Below, piece by piece: positions 9,215 to 17,400 of a stretch of 25,579 nt of DNA. The notes beneath the pieces are model-generated. The model had not been told where the DNA came from. It did no database searches and was given only the letters and a program-made list of their open reading frames with translations. Made by a program: the position numbers and the translations under genes. Position 1 is the stretch's first letter. Each line of letters begins with the position of its first letter. Origin of the DNA: Dunaliella salina (Eukaryota > Chlorophyta > Chlorophyceae > Chlamydomonadales > Dunaliellaceae); contig MU070138.1 in NCBI GenBank assembly GCA_002284615.2, positions 48,180 to 73,758 of the forward strand, in the 5' to 3' direction.

Positions 9215-10426
9215 TTGCCCCTTTCTGCCCAGATCACCGTGCAGTTTGAACATTTGAAGGAGACACAACCTGACGGTATGCTGAATGTGCAAATGAGCGC
9301 ACCCACTGCCATGCAGTTGCTATCAAAGTCATCCATCTTGCACAGTGGCCGTCCAGAAGCGGACTCGCACCACTCAGCAGCTGCAGGTTCAGTTCCTGAG
9401 GACTCCTCTCCTGCCATGGCTGCCACGTCTGGCGCTAGCTCTCAAGCCCCACACCAGACCAAGACAGCGGGCTTGTACATGCTGGACAAAGGTGTGGCGC
9501 TCATTCATGAAGGGAAGGTTCATGAAATTCCTGCCAGAAAACTGTACGACACCTGTTCTGAGGTGAACCTGCTATCGAAAGCTTTTGCGGACCGCTGCAA
9601 CATTCCTTACTCACCCAGCGGCATGCGCATATCCACGTCCCTTGGTGGGGCAGCACATGTTGTTAGAAAAGTAGATGGCCCTGTTCACACTATGCTGAAT
9701 CTGGGAACAGCTGTAGAAGGATGCACATTCACCCCACCTGCCACTAAGTTCTTGGTCGTTGCAGACGTGGACAACATGTATGATGTCCTTCTCTCCTCTC
9801 ATTGCACTCATGACTGGGGCTCCTGTCCTGATCCAGTTACGCAACTGCTTGAGTATCGCCCCTACCTGACCAGTGGGGATATTTACACGATGGCTTTGGT
9901 GCCTCTCCAGACCAGCTACTACAAGAACTGGAAGAGCTACCTTGCCTCAGGTGTCTTCATGTGTGGAGCCACTTCAGCTGGCAAAGTAGAAGCTGGAATG
10001 GCAGGCATGCAAGCCCACTCTCCAAGTCAGAACGCAAGCAGTGCTTCTCACTCGCAGGAGCCCGGGCCAATCAACGACAAGCACAAAGGGCGCAGGGCAT
10101 ACCGTCCTCCGCCACGCGCCACATCGCCCAAATCGGCTTCCTATGCGAAAGCCAACAATCTCTCAACCATTTTCATGATTTTGATGATGATGTCTTTGAG
10201 CCTTCTTCCCCAGGCAATGTCCATGGACCCTGCGACAGTACCTGTGCCGCCTCGAGCAAATATTTTCTCTCAGGCTGCTGAACTGCCCGTGATGGAGCCA
10301 AAGACCACGATCTTTGGACGTGGCCACTCCAGACCTTCCCCACCTAAACAGGAGAGGCAAGGTGCGGCCAGGTGCAAGGTGTTCCCCAGACTGAGCATAT
10401 GGAAAAGGATGCAGAGTTGGGGGTGA
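9215..10426 (+). pseudogene. Family B retropepsin-like protease segment, catalytic Gly lost
   Basis: The segment GLYMLDKGVALIHEGK...LYDTCSEVNLLSKAF aligns with family A GLCMVKGGLSLEHEGE...LYDTGPEVNLISEKF. The triad reads D112-T113-C114 instead of DTG (codon TGT, one change from GGT), which should weaken or abolish aspartic protease activity. NMYDVLLSSHCTHDWG is the second conserved strand, followed by TQLLEYRPYL. Beyond about residue 250 the frame becomes Ser/Pro-rich and loses similarity. Near 10400 the pol frame continues in another phase. In an intact element this domain would cleave Gag-Pol in the particle; here it is probably dead. Confidence 0.75.
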
Positions 10427-10531
10427 TCTGGGGTAATCATCCTGGTACCAGTCCCCATCACCGCTCCCGCTTCAGAGAAGTAGTCAGCAAAAAGAAGGAT
10501 ACTGCCTTTGCCTATGATGTGCATCAGCTAG
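10372..10531 (+). pseudogene. Family B pol: linker into reverse transcriptase, upstream of LINE 2
   Basis: In this frame HHRSRFREVVSKKKDTAFAYDVHQL leads up to the LINE 2 insertion point. If LINE 2 and one target copy are removed (10532-11405) the frame runs directly into GTYVGEVGPCKIDLQ, the segment that precedes the RT core of Ty3/gypsy Pol. The exact rejoining supports both the insertion model and the pol reading. Confidence 0.7.
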
Positions 10532-10536
10532 TCACT

Positions 10537-10643
10537 TTTACACAGGGTCTTCAATCACTTTTACACAGGGTCTTTCTTTCAGATTTACACAGGGTCTTCA
10601 GGGTCTTTTACACAGGGTCTTCAATCACTTTTACACAGGGTCT
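10537..10643 (+). repeat. 23-bp minisatellite, five units
   Basis: The core TTTACACAGGGTCT starts at 10537, 10560, 10584, 10607 and 10630, spaced 23, 24, 23 and 23 bp. The array starts 1-5 bases after the target duplication and ends where the LINE coding similarity begins. It may be the LINE's own internal tandem block or sequence made at the 5' junction during integration. Confidence 0.85.
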
Positions 10644-10659
10644 TTCTTTCAGATATTGC

Positions 10660-11348
10660 ACTCAGCCAAGTTAACCCATCTTGTTGGACATCACACTTAC
10701 TTCATGGTACCAATGGCCTTTATCATGCCGCAACGTTTCAACATCTTATTCGCTCTGGTCAACCTCTGAATTTAAGCCTGCTGGTCACAGACCTCAGGGC
10801 TCGGCATCTTTCTTTCTGGCGTCAATCTTTCTTTTCGGATTTCCAACCACNAGATNGCAACAGCAAAAAATGTACTTATCATCACTGGTGTGCTCTTCCT
10901 CTAAAAAACCCTCATGTTACCTTTTCTCCTCTTACCTTACCCAAATATTTTTTATCTTGATCTACCAAAACATGTCATCCGGAGCGTCGCTCNATTTCNT
11001 TTACGAGTCNACCATCTGAAGGTTGAACAATCATACTGGAGTACTGGCACTAGTCCGGCTTGCCACCTTTGTAACTCTCGGGACGCCATTCAAGACGAAC
11101 AACATGTCCTCTTCAANTGTACACATCCGGAAGTTTGCAACCTTAGGCTGAAATATGCTTCCCTCTTTGCAGGACCTCCCTTTTCCTTTTCATCTCTTGC
11201 TTTTCATGTTGCTCCGTATCTGCCTGCATTTCACCATGTTACTTCTCATAATATGTCTCATTTTTTAAACCAAAACAATTATAAACTTTATTCTTTCCTT
11301 CATGAACTTCTCCTTTTTTATGATCAGGCTAGCAGTCAGTCGTTTTGA
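10660..11348 (+). pseudogene. LINE 2 polyprotein C-terminus with zf-RVT-like motif
   Basis: Landmarks shared with LINE 1 are LRARHLSFW, YHHWCALP, VARFRLRVHHL, then CHLCNSRDAIQDEQHVLFxCTHPEV (CxxC...H...C, the zf-RVT type), and the terminal FYDQASSQSF-stop at 11346-11348. The first part (10690-10910) needs at least one frame change. RT motifs are absent, so only about the last 220 codons were copied. N bases fall within it. Confidence 0.8.
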
Positions 11349-11357
11349 CTGGAGGCC

Positions 11358-11381
11358 TTGTAACCTTGTAACCTTGTAACC
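11358..11381 (+). repeat. LINE 2 3' tail, three TTGTAACC units
   Basis: Three perfect 8-bp units follow the conserved 3' UTR (GTTTTGACTGGAGGCC; LINE 1 has GTTTTGACTGAAGGCC) and touch the target duplication. Confidence 0.85.
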
Positions 11382-11405
11382 TTGCCTATGATGTGCATCA
11401 GCTAG

Positions 11406-12018
11406 GCACGTATGTGGGGGAAGTTGGACCCTGTAAGATTGACTTGCAGCATTCACAGCCTCTGATAGCAAAGAGGCGGCAAAAGTCTGCCCTGGAGCAA
11501 GAAATACAGGATGGAAAGTGCTCAGACCTGCTGAAGGCTGGCCTTATCAAACCAGCTCCTCCAGGCACCCAGTGCGCAAGTGAGTGTGTGCTTTTCGCCA
11601 AAAAGGACGCAGATGGCAACTACACAGATAGGCGGTTCTGCATCAATTATCGAGACCTTAATGACCATTACAGAACCAGATAGATATGGCATGCATCGGC
11701 CTGATGAAATATTTCGGGATATTGCAGGCAGGAGGTTTTTCACGAAAATGGATCTCCGTTCTGGGTTCCACCAAATTCCTGTTGCTCTCTCTGATCAGCC
11801 AAAAACGTCCTTTTGGTGGAAGAGCCAGATATGGATTTGGATCAGGATGCCCTGTTGGGGGCAGGAATGCTACAGCTCACTTTCAGCAGGTTCTTGATGC
11901 AGAAATTGCCAAATTAGGGCTGCAAAATCACCTCAGGCAGTTCCAAGTAGGGGACTTTGTTTATCTGCGTCGTTGCATGTTGGATAGCACTCTGCAAATC
12001 CCTGCTTTACAGGCTTAA
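11406..12018 (+). pseudogene. Family B pol: reverse transcriptase remnant fused to integrase C-terminus
   Basis: Frame 1 of the remnant reads LLKAGLIKPAPPGTQCASECVLFAKKD and RRFCINYRDLND, the N-terminal RT motifs of Ty3/gypsy. After a shift near 11655 it reads RYGMHRPDEIFRDIAG and FFTKMDLRSGFHQIPV (motif A, with the catalytic Asp). After another shift near 11810 it reads NATAHFQQVLDAEIAKLGL. At about 11930 the sequence jumps to FQVGDFVYLRR, which matches the GPY/F-like C-terminal module of integrase. The YxDD box, RNase H, and the zinc and DDE domains of integrase are missing, so roughly 2 kb were probably deleted. Non-functional. Confidence 0.78.
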
Positions 12019-12080
12019 GGCTGTGCACCCCAATGGCGCAATCCCGTTACAGGGCCGGTGTGGCGTAACACTCATGAATA

Positions 12081-12620
12081 ATGTGTGCAATTGCCGGTGT
12101 GGCACCATGCCACCTCCCAGGCATTGACCCTACAATTGATCACACACTTGCACGTCCCGGCCAGTACTTGGCCTTTGAGTTCTGTGCCTTCATGGATGAG
12201 GAGGATAAAATGCTTCTGTGCGATGGGTGTGGCACAGGCTGGCGCACCATGTGCATTCAGCCTCCTTTGCAACCAATTCCCAAAGAAGAATGGCTGTGCC
12301 CCCAATGTGTGAAAGATGGTGTCACACTCGCTGACCTATGCATCAAGAGAGCGCAGCAAATTCCTGTGTCCGGTCCAATGCTCAGAGGCAGGCCTGTCCC
12401 CATATTTCAGGATGCAGATTCTCGACAAAGGGAGCAAGAGCACCGAGCTTTTGAAGGGCGGAAGGTTGTCATCAAGGAGAAGCATGGGCGCCAGGAGACC
12501 AGCAAGCTGGTGACTGTGAAGTACAATGGGCCTGGATCCGGACTGAAGTGCTTCCGTGCTACTTATGGGCGTGGGCAAAAGGTGGACATGAGTGCAACGG
12601 AAGTCAGGAGGGCTTTGTGA
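12081..12620 (+). CDS. PHD finger and possible Tudor-like tail of family B pol
   Basis: Downstream of the integrase C-terminal module (with VHPNGAIPLQGRCG between, in another frame), an open frame of 179 codons carries a PHD finger: FEFC (residues 32-35), EEDKMLLCDGCGTGW (40-54), MC at 57-58, PPL, and WLCPQC (71-76). This is the C4HC3 pattern, but the first Cys is Phe32 and the His is Arg55, so two of eight zinc ligands are lost. PHD fingers read histone H3 tails; in a retroelement one could guide integration, as chromodomains do. The end (VVIKEKHGRQETSKLVTVKYNGPG...FRATYGRGQ...EVRRAL) looks like a small beta-barrel of Tudor type, which is a guess. The ATG at 12081 is probably not a true start; this is the pol C-terminus. 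Confidence 0.65.
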   Translation: MCAIAGVAPCHLPGIDPTIDHTLARPGQYLAFEFCAFMDEEDKMLLCDGCGTGWRTMCIQPPLQPIPKEEWLCPQCVKDGVTLADLCIKRAQQIPVSGPMLRGRPVPIFQDADSRQREQEHRAFEGRKVVIKEKHGRQETSKLVTVKYNGPGSGLKCFRATYGRGQKVDMSATEVRRAL

Positions 12621-12891
12621 TGTATAAGCTGAGGCCCATGGGTTGGAGACACGTAGACTCGGTGTAAGCAAGCAAACAAACAAACAGAAAACCTGTCCAA
12701 AAGGCAAATTCCTCTTAATTATCTTGATTGGCTTTCTTTGTGTGTTTTACTAGCTGCCATATGATGTCAAACACTGAGGTCCATCTTTCTGTTACATGCA
12801 TACTTCACTGCCAACACTCATTTGTTGCACTCGATATCATAATTTTTCCTTGCTGCATCTTTTCTTCTTTTTCTCATTGCTGTGCATCAAG
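12621..12891 (+). other. 3' untranslated region of base element copy 1
   Basis: No ORF of interest. From about 12779 it matches 25180-25270 of copy 2 (CCAACACTCATTT, TTTTTCCTTGCTGCA, TGCATCAAGCAAAAAT). Family B in copy 1 and family A in copy 2 therefore end in the same 3' sequence. Confidence 0.6.
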
Positions 12892-12916
12892 CAAAAATTA
12901 GGGGGGTAGTGGTTCG
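12892..12916 (+). promoter_or_regulatory. Polypurine-tract-like sequence before the middle LTR
   Basis: CAAAAATTAGGGGGGTAGTGG lies directly upstream of the LTR start TGTTGG. The same block precedes the right LTR (25270-25294). This is where the plus-strand primer of an LTR element is expected. Confidence 0.55.
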
Positions 12917-13569
12917 TGTTGGCAGCTCTGTACATAATACAAAACATGATCTGCGCATGTCATGGTTACCTCTGGCATTTCTGCTGGCATGGCATCCTCG
13001 TCACATGTGTCAGGGTGGAGGTCCTTCATAAGGTCAACACTTCTTATGATTATGTTGCATTTCCATGTTGGCATAATACCTGTCCGGGGGTTGGTAGGTC
13101 GGAAGTCAAAGGTGACATTTTTGCAAATTGCGCAGCCGGTTGTTGAGACCCATGAAGTGTCAGAAAGGCTTTGGGGATTGCCTTCAAAGCCTTGGTTGAC
13201 AAGATTGTCCAGGTCTGTATCAGTGGTCATGGGGTCTTCTATAAGGTCTGGGTTTTCCTCTGAGTCAAAGGCTTGCACATGAGCATCCTGGTCTGGATGT
13301 GTACGTAGCATGTCTTCATCTTCCCATTTATGATGCCACTCTACGTAGATCATTTCACAGTCTTCAGAGAAATTGATCCTTTCAGCTTTTTGGGAGTCCG
13401 ACAGGGAGGCGCAAGCAGGGCAGTCCCAGTGCTCATTGTGATTGACCAGTTTTCCGGTCACTTTGGGAGCAAGCCTTGACATGTATAAGACAGCCTTGAC
13501 ATGTATAAGACAGCCCCAGTGGTATGTGCGGTGGCAGGTATCACAAGTAGGCCTGTCTGACATGCTCAT
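12898..13569 (-). CDS. Antisense ORF with partial PHD finger inside the middle LTR
   Basis: 223 codons. CDTC (residues 9-12), H17, C20 and WDCPAC (48-53) form six of the eight ligands of a PHD finger; the first CxxC pair is missing because the foreign segment is cut at the LTR junction. Later segments are IYVEWHHKWEDEDML (a possible chromo-like strand), DLDNLVNQGFEG, and VTFDFRPTNPRTGIMPTWKC. From memory these resemble hypothetical PHD-containing retroelement proteins of algae; this needs a search. About residues 5-202 are foreign; the first and last residues are read from LTR sequence on the opposite strand. A 20-bp tandem duplication (13473-13512) lies inside and keeps the finger in frame. 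Probably a fragment, not an expressed gene. Confidence 0.55.
   Translation of the reverse strand: MSMSDRPTCDTCHRTYHWGCLIHVKAVLYMSRLAPKVTGKLVNHNEHWDCPACASLSDSQKAERINFSEDCEMIYVEWHHKWEDEDMLRTHPDQDAHVQAFDSEENPDLIEDPMTTDTDLDNLVNQGFEGNPQSLSDTSWVSTTGCAICKNVTFDFRPTNPRTGIMPTWKCNIIIRSVDLMKDLHPDTCDEDAMPAEMPEVTMTCADHVLYYVQSCQHEPLPP
13473..13512. repeat. 20-bp perfect tandem duplication within the antisense ORF
   Basis: Two copies of GCCTTGACATGTATAAGACA. The length is not a multiple of three, so it moves the antisense reading frame by two bases; with it the frame reaches WDCPAC, without it a stop follows within about 20 codons. Confidence 0.85.
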
Positions 13570-13680
13570 TTGGTGTTGTGTTAATTTTACTGTTAGTCAC
13601 CAGTTAGTTACGTTGTTGACTGGGGTTTTCCTGTGTGCTAATTTCCTCTGGTCCCCAGTGTTGAGAATTTCCACACATAC

Positions 13681-13746
13681 CACGTGTTTCCACAGTTTAC
13701 GTGTGTAGCATCTGTAATGATGTAGTGGAACATCTCATATTATAAT
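13681..13746 (+). promoter_or_regulatory. Probable LTR promoter: G-box and TATA-like box
   Basis: CACGTG at 13681-13686 and ATATTATAAT at about 13737-13746 lie in the part of the LTR where U3 is expected. Both are unchanged in the right LTR (25466-25471 and 25521-25530). The left LTR fragment lacks this part. Confidence 0.45.
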
Positions 13747-14018
13747 GTGTAAAGGGGTGATGGCCTAAGGCCAAGCAGGCCCTGGGGAGACAGCACGGAT
13801 GGAGAGCAGCAGAGGCAATCAGGGAAGTGTGGCAATGAGAGCTTAAGAGAGAGTATGCCTGAGTGTGGCAGGATATGCAAGCAATAATAATGCTGCTGGT
13901 TATCGCAGCCCTGTGTCCTCTGATGGAGAAAGACTCCATCTTGGACGTGGTGGGGGATGTGGAACAGGCCACACACTGTCCGCATCAGCACCACCAAACT
14001 TTTACCCGATTCTCAACA

Positions 14019-15089
14019 CTGCTTGTGCCATGCGCCTAATGCAGAGCGATTGATTGGTACCCTGAAGATGTGAAACGTGAGCGAGACACACGCAGTGAGA
14101 GGCGGAGTTCACACCGTGGAGTCGTCGCGAGAGGCAGCCCCACCCTGGCACGAGAACCAGGATCGGTGTGCACGCCTGCAAGAAGGCAAGTCATGAGAGA
14201 AAGCGGGCCTTTCAGTCTCGAGCGAGGTGTCTCAGTGCACCTGTGAGTTTCTCATTGTGAGTTCACAGTCCGCGTGCCCATATCCTGGTGATCCTCTGAA
14301 GACGAGTCAGTCCTGAAGCCCTCATCAAATTCATATATCATGTCAATCACCAGCACAACAAAGAGTGAACACCACTTGTTCCATATGCCCTTCCGGCCAG
14401 GGCCCTGCATGGCATAGTGGGAGCTTAGGCAGCCCCATCTGTGTCCCAACCATGCCCAGGTCCTAGGAGCCTGTGCGTGGAGCCTGTTTGTGTTGCTTTC
14501 TTGCTTTGCGCATGGGCTGTGCAAGCGCGCACGCACCAGCCCGGGTATAGTCGGACTCAGCCGCCGGTCCAGCCCCACACTGCACGACATGGGGGAACTT
14601 TACTTTATGTGTATGGGTAGATAGGGGTATGGTCGGTCTTGGCGCCGGTCCAGCCCAGCACGCTGCATGGGTTGCGCAAGCAGAGCGTACACCCGGGTGT
14701 GGAAGGTCAAACCACCATCCAGCCCAGCCCGCACGTCATGGGGTAATTTGCATGTTTAGGTAGTTAGGGGTTTGGTTGGCCTCTCTCGCCAGTCCAGCCC
14801 AGCACGGTGCATGGTTTTTTTTGTTGTTGCAAGTCCAGACCTGGGTTTGATTGGTCTCAGCAGCCAGTCCAGCCCAGAGCTGCAAGAATTGAGTCTCCAA
14901 GAAAAAGCCTGTTAGATTGAGTGAGAGAAAGAGAGAAGCCACGCTGAGAGGAAGGAAGAAGCTGCCATCCGTTGCCCTCCCCAGGGTTTATTTTATGGAT
15001 TGATTGCACCCTAGAGAAGATAGACCAGGCAGTCAGCCAACTGCCTTCATATACACGTAGTAGCTGAATTTTGAACAGAAGAGAGCACC
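14019..15089 (+). other. 5' leader of base element copy 2
   Basis: From about 14100 homologous to the copy 1 leader. The first 80 bases after the LTR should hold a primer-binding site; TTGGTACCCTGAAG at 14055 is the only TGG-type candidate but lies about 37 bases from the LTR end, so no site is assigned. No conserved ORF is seen. Ends with ACGTAGTAG and the gag ATG at 15090. Confidence 0.65.
14568..14875 (+). repeat. Five-unit leader repeat, copy 2 (core TCCAGCCC)
   Basis: TCCAGCCC at 14568, 14649, 14718, 14793 and 14868, spaced 81, 69, 75 and 75 bp. Same unit number and order as in copy 1, although spacers differ by indels. Confidence 0.6.
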
Positions 15090-17087
15090 ATGCTTGAAGT
15101 ACGCGCTCCTCCTATTTTCTTTGGGGAGCCAGGCAAAGATGATCTGCCTGCTTATCTGCAAGATCTGTGTGCTTGGTACCATACCACCAAGAGTGCATGT
15201 AGGCTCAATGCCCAGCAGCTGTTTGAGCTGATCAGTTACCAAGCATTTCCATTTTGCTCCAATGCTTGTGAGTGGTTCAAGACGCACAAGTTTCAAATCC
15301 TGGATCAAGCTCTAGAAGATGTGCAGGATGCAAACGCTTCTCTGAGCCACACTGTGAGGGCACTGTCTGAGGAATTTGAGTACCTCACTGGAGACAAGGA
15401 GAGCATCCTGTACAGTATGGAGCTGCAAGCTGGTGAGAATGTTGCGACCTTTGTGATGCGATTCCGTAGGCTAGCACTTGAAGCTGAAGTGCGTGAGAGC
15501 AAGGCCCTGCGCAAGCTGATTTATGCGGTCAGCCAACATGCTCCTGACTATGCGAAGGTGCTTGAGCTTGATGTAATCTGCGAGGTAACCTCATTGGAAG
15601 ATGCTGTCAAGTTAGCGCAAAAATTCACACGCTACCATGCGCTGCAAGGCACCATGCCTAAGCCTGAGCATTCTAAGAGCAGTCCAAAGCATGTGCACTT
15701 CAGCAACCCTGCTGCTAGTGGCAAGGAATCTTTGTTCGCTGAGCTTGCTGATTTGAAGATGGCAGTGCAAGACCTGCATGCGGAGATAGCTGCACTGAAA
15801 TCCCCACCATTACCAGATCCCTTCACTGCAGGACCACACAGCTTGCCTCTTGCCAGCAGCTCGCTGCTGGGGGGTGGTACTCGCCCATCACAGAAGCAGC
15901 TCCCTGCTGTCTCAAGTCAAGCTGCAACTAAAACGCGCACACTATGCCAGGAATGCGGCAGGATCCACTCGTGGAAGGCACTCTGTTACGGGCCCAACTT
16001 TGAGTGGAGCCCTTGGCAGCCCAAGCCAGTGCACATGACAAGCAACCCATTGTGGATGCCAAATGCCTTTGCAGATGCCTGTGAGCCGCACAGCATGTGT
16101 ACCATGATCCATGAGCCTGACGCACCACTTTCTGCTGCAGCACCTGTTCCTTTTGCGCCACCAAGAATGACTCTGCAGCAAGATGGTCTGCATGTTACAC
16201 CTGTGCACCCACGTGAACAGAACTCACGCTCTGAAGTATCTGCAGACCCACATCAGAAGCCCACACCTGCGCACCTGCAAGTGCCTATCAGTGCACTTGG
16301 TGAAGAAAAAGTGCTGGACCTGCTGCGCAAGCAACCTGAGAGCACCATCAACATCAGCATGCACCCCAATACATCAGTGGCTTTGCTTCAGCGCACTGAT
16401 ATCCTGAGCAGCAACAGCACAGCATATGCTGACACTGACCTCTCTGCTGCAATGCACGCAACATCATCTGCCAAGCGTGTGAGTTTTGCAGATCAGACAC
16501 CAAGTGCGACCGACTCAGAGCTTGAGGATTATTTCAAGAGCACACCGGGCCTGTGCATGGTCAAAGGAGGGCTGTCCCTGGAACATGAAGGGGAGTCGGT
16601 AATGCATATTCCCAGAGCCTTGTATGACACAGGGCCTGAAGTGAACTTGATCTCTGAAAAATTTGCCAATGCACACAAGATTTCGTATGCTCTCAGTGGC
16701 GAGCGCATCGCCACATCATTAGGTGCTTCTGGGTCAGTGATTGGAGAAGTCGGTGTACCATTGCAGTCTGTTCTGAACAAGGGCACACAGCATGAGTGCA
16801 AAACGTTTACCAAGGCTGCCACACACTACCTGGTAGTCAGAGGTGTTGACCACCTGTATGATGTCCTGTTATCCACTCATTGTGCACGTGATTGGGGAGC
16901 TCGCCCTGACCCTGTGACTCAATTGCTTGAGTACAGACCTTTCCTTAGACGTGGTGACAAGCATACCTTTGCTTCAGTACCCCTGAGCACTGTGTTTTCC
17001 AAATCATGGGCACAATCACTTGCTGCCGGTATCTTTGTTTCCTTCGTGTCCAAGTCTGCTCCTGGTGATGGAAGCAATGCACCACAT
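15090..17087 (+). CDS. Family A Gag-protease, copy 2, split by the Ty3 insertion
   Basis: 666 codons open from ATG 15090 to the insertion point; the frame then runs 24 codons, including a stop, into the inserted LTR (to 17162). Gag core: PPIFFGEPGKDDL (5-20), FEYLTGDKE, NVATFVMRFRRL, SQHAPDYAKVLE (to about 170), then a short helical stretch (FAELADLKMAVQDLHAEIAALK). Cys-His motif C286-x2-C289-x3-H293-x5-C299 may bind nucleic acid. Retropepsin-like part: YDTGPEVNLIS with D513-T514-G515, and HLYDVLLSTHCARDWG as the second conserved strand. The original ORF continues at 24192-24422 in the same frame, for about 742 codons in total. No RT or integrase follows, so the element would depend on another one for replication. 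The DTG is intact, unlike in family B. Confidence 0.85.
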
Positions 17088-17375
17088 TGTAGCAGCAGAG
17101 AGTGGGCGCAAGGCCTACCTCGGCTAGCTTGTCTTGATGAACCGCAGGGGCTTGAAGGTTGAGGAGGAGAGGCTCCAAAAACGCCTCTCTCCGTGGACCT
17201 CTACCTAGGCTTTATGTCTCAAAGTATAAGAGGAAACTCTTATATAATTGGAACTGGCCTGAAACAGATCCCCCGAGGAGTATAACTCCTTCCTCACACA
17301 AAGTGATAACCCAAGATGGGTTAATGCCAGTAATTATGTACAAAAATAGTACATAGCATGTAACTCGTTGTTACA
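17088..17375 (-). repeat. 3' LTR of the Ty3 element
   Basis: 288 bp, on + starting TGTAGCAG and ending TTGTTACA. Contains no N. Translation of the interrupted family A ORF runs into it. Confidence 0.95.
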
Positions 17376-17400
17376 TTGTCCCCCCCCCCGGGAAAAAGAA
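17376..17400 (-). promoter_or_regulatory. Polypurine tract of the Ty3 element
   Basis: On the minus strand a CTTTTTCCC block is followed by a run of ten or more G and ACAA, directly upstream of the 3' LTR. This is the expected plus-strand primer site. Confidence 0.7.

Larger units (their letters stand above)
10508..11405 (+). mobile_element. LINE 2, truncated non-LTR retrotransposon with minisatellite at its 5' end
   Basis: A 24-bp perfect duplication flanks the insert (10508-10531 and 11382-11405; the first three bases could belong to the tail). The insert (10532-11381) opens with five 23-bp tandem units, then a LINE C-terminal coding region, then three TTGTAACC units. It belongs to the same LINE group as LINE 1 but is clearly a different family. 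Confidence 0.87.
12917..14018 (+). repeat. Middle LTR, shared by both base elements, interrupted by an antisense ORF
   Basis: Starts TGTTG (12917) and ends CAACA (14014-14018). The stretch 13558-13800 is nearly identical to 25344-25579, and 13827-14005 matches the left LTR fragment. Removing the foreign piece at about 12963-13557 gives an LTR of about 0.5 kb. It serves as 3' LTR of copy 1 and 5' LTR of copy 2. The LTR ends were set from terminal inversion and from where similarity between copies stops; a few bases either way are possible. Confidence 0.65.

Noticed and set aside
10537..10643. CRISPR array
   Set aside because: The 23-bp units are directly tandem without unique spacers, in a eukaryotic retroelement context.
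14055..14070. Primer-binding site of the base element (TGGTACCC)
   Set aside because: It lies about 37 bases past the CAACA end, too far for a normal site, and matches no tRNA end I can name.
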